Assembly (NCBI RefSeq): GCF_000021965.1
Contig: NC_011832.1
Location: 1,302,001-1,366,000 of the forward strand
DNA from: Methanosphaerula palustris E1-9c
GTDB lineage: Archaea > Halobacteriota > Methanomicrobia > Methanomicrobiales > Methanospirillaceae
Length of the DNA stretch: 64,000 bases
Reading direction: 5' to 3'
Shown here: one piece after another, positions 54,951 through 62,411 of the stretch
Layout of the letters: every line of letters starts with the position of its first letter
Numbering within the stretch: position 1 is the stretch's first letter
The notes under the pieces: generated by a model
Seen by the model: the letters and a program-made list of their open reading frames with translations, nothing else
The model's database searches: none
What the model was told of the DNA's origin: nothing
Program-made: the position numbers and the translations under genes

Positions 54951-55412
54951 TTATCGGCCATAGACGACCGATGTCGTGCCGAACTGGATCACATGCCCCT
55001 GCATCGCTTTGACCAGGTCTTCCTGTTCTGAACCGGGCGCCAGTTCAAGTCTGGTGTCGAGCCCATAGACCTTGATCTCATACCGGTGTGCCTGCCCGTT
55101 CGGTGGACAGGGTCCGCTGTATCCGATCTCACCTTTTGCGTTCTTTCCCTGCACAGCACTGATTGGGAACGAGACGGTCAGATCCTTTGGGATGTTCTCT
55201 GGGACGATCGAGACCACGTCCATATTCCAGATCAGCCAGTGGGGAAATGTGCCGCCACCCGGGGCATCGGCGTCAGTCATCATGAGGGCAAGGGACGCAA
55301 TGCCGTTCTCTTCGATTCCATCGACCTCAAGCGCTGGTGAGACATTGTTACCATCGCAGGTATACTGGGGTGGCAGGTTCTTTACAGAGATTCGCACCGT
55401 CAGGGGTTTCAT
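54951..55412 (-). CDS. YbhB/YbcL-type PEBP family protein (copy 1)
   Basis: 153 residues from the ATG at 55412 (frame opens at 55421). PEBP ligand-pocket motifs: PPQYTCDGNNVSPALEV, MTDADAPGGGTFPHWLIWNM, and YSGPCPPNGQAHRYEIKVYGLD. The prokaryotic members are small phosphate or lipid headgroup binders with unclear roles; Raf-kinase inhibitor naming derives from eukaryotic relatives. A second copy lies directly upstream on the same strand at 55460, so this is a tandem duplication. Confidence 0.88.
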   Translation of the reverse strand: MKPLTVRISVKNLPPQYTCDGNNVSPALEVDGIEENGIASLALMMTDADAPGGGTFPHWLIWNMDVVSIVPENIPKDLTVSFPISAVQGKNAKGEIGYSGPCPPNGQAHRYEIKVYGLDTRLELAPGSEQEDLVKAMQGHVIQFGTTSVVYGR

Positions 55413-55459
55413 AGGTATCAAAATCGGATTGATCCTATAAATAATCTTTGAATCAGAGA

Positions 55460-55915
55460 TCAGCGCCTGTACATCGCGATGGTGTTCCCGAACTGAATCA
55501 CATGCCCCTGCATTGCAGCGTTCAACTCGTCTTTGGTGAACCCGCCGGGAAGGTCCAGCTGGCTGTCAAGCCCATAGACCTTGAAGGTGATCTGATGGGT
55601 CTCCCCCTCCTTTGGGCAGGGTCCCCGATACCCGATCGTTCCAAAGTCGTTCATCCCCTGAATGGCGGAGAAGGGAAGATCGATCACCTTTTCTTTGGGA
55701 ATTCTGGGTGGGACCACGACAACCGGCGGAATGTTGCAGATCAGCCAGGTGGTGAAGGTACAGCCCGGTTCAAACGGATTGATGGCCACGACGGCGAGTG
55801 ACTTCACCGCTGGATCGAGGGGACCGTAGACGATTCGCGGTGAAACATTCTCTCCATAACAGGTGAAGATCTCGGGCAACTCACCATAGTCCAGACGCAC
55901 GGTTAGATCTTTCAT
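55460..55915 (-). CDS. YbhB/YbcL-type PEBP family protein (copy 2)
   Basis: 151 residues starting MKDLTVRLDYGELPEIFTCYG. It has the same layout as its neighbour (ENVSPRIVYG, AINPFEPGCTFTTWLICNIP, YRGPCPKEGETHQITFKVYG). Copy 2 replaces the DADAP metal/ligand-pocket segment by NPFEPG, so the pocket differs and the two copies have diverged in specificity. The gap between the two genes is 47 bases with an AT-rich promoter-like stretch, so each may have its own promoter. Confidence 0.87.
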   Translation of the reverse strand: MKDLTVRLDYGELPEIFTCYGENVSPRIVYGPLDPAVKSLAVVAINPFEPGCTFTTWLICNIPPVVVVPPRIPKEKVIDLPFSAIQGMNDFGTIGYRGPCPKEGETHQITFKVYGLDSQLDLPGGFTKDELNAAMQGHVIQFGNTIAMYRR

Positions 55916-56023
55916 GATTTATCACAACAATAAGTTACGATAGCGCTCCTTGGTAATAAATCATACAGAACCGATCTGGTCATCCCTTTATCCGGTTTTG
56001 CGCAGATACTCTGGGGAAGAGCG

Positions 56024-57106
56024 ATGCAGGTACATTGGCGGCGGATCCAGGCGGCACGTAACACCTATGCGATACTGGCAGCGGCCTGCGAACAGGCCGG
56101 GTTCACCATGGACCTGGTGGATCGGCCGATCCCGGATGTGACCTGCTACAGCCTGAACTCCCTCTCTGCGCCGGCTCTGAAAGAAGAGATCCGGACGGCC
56201 CCCTGCATCACCATCGCCGGCGGGCCCTATGCAACGGCCTGCTATCAGGAGGCGGCGACCTGGGCTGATTACGTGGTGGTGGGCGAGGGGGAACATACCC
56301 TGCCTTCCCTCCTTGCTGCCATCGAGGAAGGGGACGGGAGGATCCCGTCGGGGGTCGCAACCAGCGATGAGTATACGCCGGCCCGGTCCAGTGTGGTGCT
56401 GGACGCATTCCCACCGTTCTCGCAGGTGAAGGGATATATCGAGATCAGCCGTGGATGTCCGCATCGGTGCGGATACTGTCAGACCCCCCAGATCTTCGGC
56501 CACTGCATGCGTCATCGTTCGATCGAGGCGGTGGTCCGGGCGGCCGAGCGGTGCCGGGATGTGCGGTGTGTCACCCCGAACGCCCTGGCCTACGGTTCAG
56601 ACGGCATCCATCCCCGGCTTGATAAGGTCGAGCACCTGCTTAGAAGGCTCTCCGGAGCGGTCTACATCGGGACGTTCCCCAGCGAGGTCAGGCCGGAGTT
56701 CATCACCCCAGAGGCTCTCGACCTGATCTGTACCTACTGCAGCAATACCCGCCTCCACTTCGGAGCACAGTCCGGGAGCGACCGTGTGCTGACCGCACTC
56801 GGACGGGGGCACACGGTGTCGGCCGTCGAGGAGGCGGTCGACCTCTGCAGGGAGGCAGGGATCACCCCGGTGGTGGACATGATCGTGGGGTTGCCCTGCG
56901 ACGATGACGAGAGTGAGCGGGCGACTGGAAAACTCATTCGCTGGGTTGCAGATAGGGGAATCGTCCATGCTCATCAGTTTATGCCGCTTCCGGCCACTCG
57001 GCTTGCAAATTCGGCTCCCCGGCCGTTATTGCCCGAGACCGTCCACATGCTCGGCCACCTCTCTTTGACCGGAAAACTGACTGGATCTTGGCGGATCCGA
57101 CATTAA
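56024..57106 (+). CDS. B12-binding-domain radical SAM protein (TIGR04013-like)
   Basis: 360 residues. N-terminal 130 residues form a cobalamin-type Rossmann domain (ITIAGGPYATACYQEAATW, VVVGEGEHTLPSLLAAI) without the DxHxxG His, as usual for this group. The radical SAM core follows with CPHRCGYCQTPQ (CxxxCxxC) near residue 145 and later PSEVRPEFI, FGAQSGSDRVL and DMIVGLPCDDDES. It reductively cleaves S-adenosylmethionine; methylthio or ring modification of a target is possible, but the substrate is unknown. Archaeal-wide TIGR04013 proteins are common in methanogens. It stands alone, with the phosphoesterase gene 31 bases downstream. Confidence 0.87.
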   Translation: MQVHWRRIQAARNTYAILAAACEQAGFTMDLVDRPIPDVTCYSLNSLSAPALKEEIRTAPCITIAGGPYATACYQEAATWADYVVVGEGEHTLPSLLAAIEEGDGRIPSGVATSDEYTPARSSVVLDAFPPFSQVKGYIEISRGCPHRCGYCQTPQIFGHCMRHRSIEAVVRAAERCRDVRCVTPNALAYGSDGIHPRLDKVEHLLRRLSGAVYIGTFPSEVRPEFITPEALDLICTYCSNTRLHFGAQSGSDRVLTALGRGHTVSAVEEAVDLCREAGITPVVDMIVGLPCDDDESERATGKLIRWVADRGIVHAHQFMPLPATRLANSAPRPLLPETVHMLGHLSLTGKLTGSWRIRH

Positions 57107-57137
57107 GGTTTTTTACCAATCGGTCGAATGATGTACT

Positions 57138-57779
57138 ATGATGGATGTGCTATTGATAGCAGATCTGCATGGACAATTCGGAAAACTTGAATCCTTTCTC
57201 GAAATTGGAGCCGATGCGATGATCATAGCCGGGGACATAACCAACTTTGGACCTCTTGACCCGGTAGATGCCCTGTTCTCTCGAATAGATGTACCCAGCT
57301 TTGCCGTTCCTGGCAACTGCGACCCACGGGAGATCATAGACGTGATCGAGCATTCCGATGGAGTCAATCTCCACGGCTCGCGCCTCTCCTTAGGAAAGGT
57401 GACTCTTGCAGGTATCGGTGGATCCAATCCCACCCCATTCAGTACACCCTTTGAATTAAAGGAAGAAGAGATCGATCAGATACTGACCCAGGTAATCTCC
57501 ACCATGGAGCGGTCTATCCATAATGTATTGGTCTCCCACGCCCCACCAAAAGGAGTGCTTGACCTTGTCGGCGAAGATCACGTCGGCAGTGAGAGTGTCA
57601 GGAACCACATGAAAGACTTCGACCTCGTCTGCTGTGCCCATGTGCACGAGCAGCGGGGTGTCGCAGATGTCGATGGTGTCAAGGTCGTCAATCCAGGACC
57701 TGCATCAGACGGCTACTGCGCCCTTATCCACCTCGGCGACGAGGCAAAAGACATCAAGATTGAACTGCTCCAGGTCTGA
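57138..57779 (+). CDS. Calcineurin-like metallophosphoesterase (YfcE/MJ0936-like)
   Basis: 213 residues. Metal-binding motifs in order: LLIADLHGQFG (D-x-H), IIAGDITNFG (GD-x), PGNCDP (GN-C-D in place of GNHD, with the His replaced by Cys), VLVSHAPP and CCAHVHEQRG. Such enzymes hydrolyse phosphodiesters with two metal ions; the Cys in GN-C-D is also seen in archaeal relatives. It may degrade nucleotide second messengers, including cyclic dinucleotides, but nothing in the sequence shows this. Its stop is followed by a clear terminator. Confidence 0.88.
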   Translation: MMDVLLIADLHGQFGKLESFLEIGADAMIIAGDITNFGPLDPVDALFSRIDVPSFAVPGNCDPREIIDVIEHSDGVNLHGSRLSLGKVTLAGIGGSNPTPFSTPFELKEEEIDQILTQVISTMERSIHNVLVSHAPPKGVLDLVGEDHVGSESVRNHMKDFDLVCCAHVHEQRGVADVDGVKVVNPGPASDGYCALIHLGDEAKDIKIELLQV

Positions 57780-57795
57780 AGTGACCCGAGGCCGG

Positions 57796-57830
57796 CGGGA
57801 TCTCTTCTGATCCCGTTCACCACTTTTTTT
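57796..57830 (+). terminator. Hairpin and T-run after the phosphoesterase
   Basis: CGGGATC-TCTTCT-GATCCCG is a perfect 7-base stem (57796-57815), followed by a run of seven T at 57823-57829. It lies just after the phosphoesterase stop codon. Confidence 0.65.
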
Positions 57831-57843
57831 ACTTATCCTGATC

Positions 57844-57984
57844 GGATACGGGACGGACCGACTGGGCGGGGACGATCAACCCTTTGTTCTACTCTAGGAC
57901 GCTGGTCATACAGGGGCTGGGACTGGTGGAGGTTCGGGCCACCGGCGTCCGGACCGAGATGGGGAAGATTGGGAGCGTCCTCTG
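57844..57984 (+). pseudogene. Fragment of a cation-transporting P-type ATPase
   Basis: A short piece of the actuator domain: GTDRLGGDDQPFV, then after a one-base insertion at 57889 YSRTLVIQGLGLVEVRATGV and RTEMGKIGSVL. This matches the segment after the TGES motif of archaeal P-type ATPases (compare PFVYSGTLV...TGxRTEMGKI). Neither end of the gene remains. The rest of the gap to the cheW gene (57985-58155) has no gene; a weak TATA-like TCTTTTTAG lies about 58068. Confidence 0.7.
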
Positions 57985-58155
57985 GTTCGAGGTCTATCAA
58001 TTCTGGAGAGGAAGAGCGGGGATACGATCGTCTCACTGATGTCGATCCGATGCCGTTCCTCACAACTCTTTTTAGTCCAGCCTTCGAATGGGATCTGTTA
58101 GGCCCCGGTGGATCTGATGAAGAGGGATTGGCAGGATGAGAGATGCGGAGCAGCA

Positions 58156-58641
58156 ATGCCGGTGGCGGAAACGAACCGTGAGATGATCCTCTTCGACCTC
58201 GATGGGCAGAGGTTCGGAATCGAACTCAGGCAGGTTCAGCGGGTGGTCAGGGCGGTGGCGATCACGCCAGTCCCGGGTGCACCCGCGACTGTGCTGGGCC
58301 TCCTCAATATCGGAGGTACGGTCATCCCGGTGATGAATATGCGCAGGATCCTGCACCGGCCTGAACGGGAACTCCAGTTATCAGATCAGTTGTTGATTGT
58401 GCACACGGCAGATCGGGTTGTCGCTCTACTCGTCGATGGGGTTTTGGGTGTCTATGGACCCCGGGTGGGGGGCGAGGTCCCCCTCGATACCATCCTCCCT
58501 GGCAATGGATTGATCAGAGGTGTGCTCAGGGATCAGGGGGATCTGATCTTCATCCAGGATGTCGATGCGTTCCTCTCCGCTTCAGAGATTGAGATTTTTG
58601 ATTCTGCCAGCGAGCAACACCCCGGGGTTCCGCGGGTATGA
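58156..58641 (+). CDS. cheW: CheW-like scaffold protein 1 (Wsp/Frz type)
   Basis: 161 residues from the ATG at 58156, which follows CGGAG; GTG 58108 and ATG 58117 are in-frame alternatives. The chain is a CheW beta-barrel: LFDLDGQRFGIELRQVQRVVR, PGAPATVLGLLNIGGTVIPV and a C-terminal LIRGVLRDQGDLIFIQDVD. It links receptors to CheA. The start of cheR overlaps the stop (ATGA). A second CheW follows cheR, as in Wsp-type operons. Confidence 0.92.
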   Translation: MPVAETNREMILFDLDGQRFGIELRQVQRVVRAVAITPVPGAPATVLGLLNIGGTVIPVMNMRRILHRPERELQLSDQLLIVHTADRVVALLVDGVLGVYGPRVGGEVPLDTILPGNGLIRGVLRDQGDLIFIQDVDAFLSASEIEIFDSASEQHPGVPRV

Positions 58642-60134
58642 TCCCCTTTTCAGAGATCCAGTTGAGGGTGATCAGCAATCGGGTCACCGCGATGCTTGGC
58701 CTCTTCTATCCAGAGGGCCGGTGGGGGGATCTGACCAGAGGGATCACCGCGGCCGCCGGGGAACTCGGTATTTCCTCCCCTGAAGCATTCGTCGAATGGT
58801 TGATAGATGCACCCCCTGAGAGCAGGGAGATCGAGGTGCTTGCACGGTATCTGACCATAGGAGAGACCTACTTCTTCCGGGAGAACCAGGTCTTTTCGAT
58901 CCTGAAAGAGACGATCTTCCCGACGTTGATACAGAGCCGGAGGGGAACCGACCAGCAGATCAGGATCTGGTGTGCCGGGTGTTCAAGCGGGGAGGAGCCG
59001 TACTCGGTGGCTATCCTCCTCCACCGGCTCATCCCAGATATCGAGGATTGGAGGGTCACCATCCATGCCACCGACATCAACCCTGATGTTCTGAAGAAGG
59101 CCAGCCAGGGGATCTATACCGAGTGGTCATTTCGGGAGACTGAACCCTGGCTGAAGAGAACATACTTCACCGAGGTAGGAAGAGGGACGTATGAGGTGAT
59201 CCCGGCAGTAAAAAGGATGGTGACCTTCTCCAGGTATAACCTGGTCAATCCCCCTCCCAGTTCTCCGTTGGATTTCAGTGCGTTCGATATCATCCTCTGC
59301 AGGAACGTGCTGATGTATTTCTCGCCTGGGCAGGCCCGAAGCGTCGTCAGTCACTTCTTTGAGCACCTCAATCAGGATGGCTGGCTGATCGTGAGCGTTA
59401 CCGAGGTCTCGGCCCATCTCTTCCCTCAATTCAAAGGAATCATTTTCCCCCAGGCGATGCTCTATCAGAAGAAGGTAGGGAGCTTCCAGCAGGAGAGGAC
59501 CGGGCCAGTGGTCGCACCACCGGCAGTCCAGCCCTCCCGGGTGAAGAACTTGCCACGCGCTCTTCTGCCGGCGACATCGGGGGCGCCTGACCAGATCAGG
59601 CCGGTACCGGCACCAGAACCGGCCGACCTGGCGATCTTCCGGAACGAAGCCAAAACTCTCTTTACCCGGCGGAGGTATCGTGACGCGATGGAGCGGGGGC
59701 AGAAGGTGCTGGAGATCAGGCCGGGCGATGCTGACATGATGGCACTTCTCTCCCGTTGCTCTGCCAACCAGGGAGACCTGACCGAGGCGAAGGAGTGGTG
59801 CGAGCAGGCGATCCTGGCCAGACGGACAGAACCGGTGTTCCATTATCTGATGTCCAGCATCCTCCAGGAACTGGACGAGGAGGGGGAAGCCATACGGTCA
59901 CTGCAGCGGGTTCTGTACCTCGATCAGAATGCCGTCCTCGCACACTATGACCTCGGGAACCTCGCCCTTCGCAGGGGGGAGATCGATGAGGCGGTCAGGC
60001 AGTTCGGCATCACCCAGCGGATCCTCGCCACCAGGGGAGAGAACGAGGAGATCCCTGACTCGGGGGGCCTGAACTCCGCGAGCCTGGCCCGAATCGTCAA
60101 GGCCACGATGGAGAGGTTGGGTGAGCAGGTATGA
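58638..60134 (+). CDS. cheR: CheR methyltransferase with C-terminal TPR repeats
   Basis: 498 residues. The CheR domain has the N-terminal helical part to about residue 75, then the SAM site IWCAGCSSGEEPYSVAI (near 110), and DIILCRNVLMYF (near 215). After a linker of about 50 residues, TPR-like repeats fill the last 170 (RRRYRDAMERGQKVLEIRPG and similar). It methylates glutamates of the MCP. The CheR-TPR fusion is typical of Wsp and Frz alternative pathways, where TPRs guide receptor binding. It overlaps the cheW genes on both sides by ATGA. Confidence 0.94.
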   Translation: MIPFSEIQLRVISNRVTAMLGLFYPEGRWGDLTRGITAAAGELGISSPEAFVEWLIDAPPESREIEVLARYLTIGETYFFRENQVFSILKETIFPTLIQSRRGTDQQIRIWCAGCSSGEEPYSVAILLHRLIPDIEDWRVTIHATDINPDVLKKASQGIYTEWSFRETEPWLKRTYFTEVGRGTYEVIPAVKRMVTFSRYNLVNPPPSSPLDFSAFDIILCRNVLMYFSPGQARSVVSHFFEHLNQDGWLIVSVTEVSAHLFPQFKGIIFPQAMLYQKKVGSFQQERTGPVVAPPAVQPSRVKNLPRALLPATSGAPDQIRPVPAPEPADLAIFRNEAKTLFTRRRYRDAMERGQKVLEIRPGDADMMALLSRCSANQGDLTEAKEWCEQAILARRTEPVFHYLMSSILQELDEEGEAIRSLQRVLYLDQNAVLAHYDLGNLALRRGEIDEAVRQFGITQRILATRGENEEIPDSGGLNSASLARIVKATMERLGEQV

Positions 60135-60700
60135 ATCAGGAAGAGTACGGGATGGTCGGTGGGTCGGCGGATGCTGAGACGGTGAGACGTATACTTGCAG
60201 AGCGAGCCAGGGCTCTGGCTCAGGTGGAGGGGGAAGGGGCGATCCCCCTCGATACCTGCGAGATCCTCGAATTTGAGATGGGAACAGAGCGGTATGGTAT
60301 CGAGGTCTCGGAGATCCGCGAGGTGCTCCCCCTTCAACAGTATACTCCTCTCCCCTGCACGCCCCCGTTCGTCTTTGGAATCATCAATGTCAGGGGAGAG
60401 ATTTTCTCGATCGTCGACCTGAAGAAGTTCTTTGGATTACCGGATCAGGGAATCACCAACCAGAACAAGGTGATCATCCTGGACAACGGCAGCATGGCAT
60501 TCGGGATCCTTGCTGACCTGATCGTCGGGGTCCGACATGTGGATACCGAGAGCCTGATCCCTCTTCCCCTCACCATCTCCTCCATCGGGGAGGAGCACCT
60601 CCGGGGGATGACGGCCGATGGACTGATTGTGTTGGATGGTGAAAAACTGCTGGGAGATCCCAGGATCCCTGTCCATGAAGAGGTTGATGCCGGGATCTGA
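60131..60700 (+). CDS. cheW: CheW-like scaffold protein 2
   Basis: 189 residues; ATG overlapping the cheR stop, with GGTGAG just before. The first 50 residues are a helical extension, then CheW: ILEFEMGTERYGIEVSEIRE, PFVFGIINVRGEIFSIVDLKKFFG and IVGVRHVDTESLI. It differs from the first CheW, so the two may scaffold different receptors or act at different sites. In Pseudomonas Wsp, WspB and WspD are likewise two CheWs around a CheR-TPR. Confidence 0.92.
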   Translation: MNQEEYGMVGGSADAETVRRILAERARALAQVEGEGAIPLDTCEILEFEMGTERYGIEVSEIREVLPLQQYTPLPCTPPFVFGIINVRGEIFSIVDLKKFFGLPDQGITNQNKVIILDNGSMAFGILADLIVGVRHVDTESLIPLPLTISSIGEEHLRGMTADGLIVLDGEKLLGDPRIPVHEEVDAGI

Positions 60701-60713
60701 ACTGGAAGGAATT

Positions 60714-60764
60714 ATGAGTATGGTGCGTGAGATCATTATCAGGAATTTCGAGGGGAGCAGATGA
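60714..60764 (+). CDS. Possible 16-residue coupling ORF before the MCP gene
   Basis: MSMVREIIIRNFEGSR, with GGAAGGA at good distance before the ATG, and a stop overlapping the MCP start (ATGA at 60761). It could bring ribosomes to the MCP start, which also has its own GGGGAG site. It may be a chance ORF in the spacer. Confidence 0.25.
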   Translation: MSMVREIIIRNFEGSR

Positions 60765-62392
60765 ACTATTTCAATAATAAGAAGATTCGGACCAAACTGA
60801 TCATTGCGTTCGTGATCTTCATGCTGGCCCTGGTCGTCGTGGGTATCGTGGGATTCGTCAATATGAAGAATATTAACGATGGCATGACGACGCTCTATGC
60901 CGATCACACCGTGACCATCGAGCATGTCGGGGTCGCCGACAGCACCCTCTTCAAACTCCGGGGGGACCTCTTCAAGTATATCATCATCCCTGATGAACGG
61001 ACGCAGCTTGAACTGGATATCAATACGGATATCGCCACCATCAACACCGAGATGCAGGTCGTTCGATCATCCCCGTTGAGTGCAGAGCAACAGACCACCC
61101 TTGCAGAATTTGATAAAAACTGGACAACCTACCAGGATGGCATAAAAGAGACGCTCAACGAGGTCAAAACGGCTAAAAGTTCAGAGATTAGCGATGCTGT
61201 CAAGGATGGCAGCCCGCTGATGAATACGAGGGCTGCCGTGGATACTGCGCTCGAGACACTCTCTGAACAGGTGAACGCCGATGCAGGGAAGATCAGCAGA
61301 CAGGGTGATACCACCTTTGCCAATGCAGTCCTGCTGATCATCGGTACGGTGGTCTTTGCCGGTGTAATTGCAATCCTGCTGATCTCTGTGCTCACCACAA
61401 GTGTGGCGACCCCGCTCGAACGGTTGGCCGATGTCACCCGGAAGGTGGCGTCGGGTGATCTGAGGATCGAGATCCCCCGCGAAGAGCGGAACGACGAGGT
61501 GGGAGTCCTGGTCGATTCCACACGCATGATGCTGGAGAACCTGCGTACCCTGGACCGGGAGATCCTGGAGGGGGTGAACATCCTTGCCTCATCAGTCAGC
61601 GAACTGATGACGACGATGGCTCAGACCGCTTCTGGTGCCCAGGAGACTGCGACCTCGATCTCAGAGACGACAGCCGCCGTTGAAGAGGTGAAACAGACCA
61701 CCGAGGTGGCCAGTCAGAAGGCGAAGAACGTCGCTGACAATGCAGCGAGCGCTTCGTCGATGGTGGAGACCGGGAGGGTCTCGGTCGAGGAGACGATCGC
61801 TGGTATGAACCGGATTCAGCAGCAGATGGACTCGATCGGGGAGAGTATTGGACGGCTGAACGAGCAGAGTCTGGCGATCAGTGAGATCATCGGGGTGGTG
61901 AACGATGTAGCCGAGCAGGTGAATATCCTCTCGGTGAATGCTTCCATCGAGGCGGCCAAGGCCGGGGACCAGGGGAAAGGGTTCGCTGTTGTGGCGCAGG
62001 AGATCCGTATCCTGGCAGATGAGTCCAAGCGAGCGACCGGTCAGATCCGAAAACTCCTCAAGGATACCCAGAAGGCAGTGAGCTCGGCGGTGATGGCTGT
62101 CGAGCAGGGGAGCAGGGTGGTCGAGGCCGGCGTCCGGCAGTCGACCGAGACGGGAAATTCGATCCGGGTCCTGGAGGAGTTCAATGAGCAGTCTGCGCAG
62201 TCTGCGACCCAGATCGCTATCTCGAGCAAGGAGCAGTTGGTGGGGATGGAACAGGTCGCGATCTCCATGGAGAATATCAAGACGGCGAGCGTGCAGAATC
62301 TGCAGGGGGCCAGGGAGGCTGAGAAGGTCGCCAGAAATCTCCAGGATCTGGGATTGAAACTGAAAGAGATGATGAACCGATATCAGACCTGA
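60761..62392 (+). CDS. Methyl-accepting chemotaxis protein (MCP)
   Basis: 543 residues. TM1 about 13-34, an extracytoplasmic helical sensor of about 150 residues (4HB-like), TM2 about 186-209, HAMP about 210-262, then the coiled-coil signalling domain. The hairpin tip reads VNDVAEQVNILSVNASIEAA followed by KAGDQGKGFAVVAQEIRILA, a clear MCP tip in which the usual DQTNLLALNAAIEAARAG is slightly changed. Glu/Gln methylation sites are plausible but not assigned. Ligand is unknown. It lies between the second cheW and cheA and is the receptor of the operon. GAGGGGAG precedes the start. Confidence 0.95.
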   Translation: MNYFNNKKIRTKLIIAFVIFMLALVVVGIVGFVNMKNINDGMTTLYADHTVTIEHVGVADSTLFKLRGDLFKYIIIPDERTQLELDINTDIATINTEMQVVRSSPLSAEQQTTLAEFDKNWTTYQDGIKETLNEVKTAKSSEISDAVKDGSPLMNTRAAVDTALETLSEQVNADAGKISRQGDTTFANAVLLIIGTVVFAGVIAILLISVLTTSVATPLERLADVTRKVASGDLRIEIPREERNDEVGVLVDSTRMMLENLRTLDREILEGVNILASSVSELMTTMAQTASGAQETATSISETTAAVEEVKQTTEVASQKAKNVADNAASASSMVETGRVSVEETIAGMNRIQQQMDSIGESIGRLNEQSLAISEIIGVVNDVAEQVNILSVNASIEAAKAGDQGKGFAVVAQEIRILADESKRATGQIRKLLKDTQKAVSSAVMAVEQGSRVVEAGVRQSTETGNSIRVLEEFNEQSAQSATQIAISSKEQLVGMEQVAISMENIKTASVQNLQGAREAEKVARNLQDLGLKLKEMMNRYQT

Positions 62393-62411
62393 TCGCCGGC
62401 CCAGGATCACC

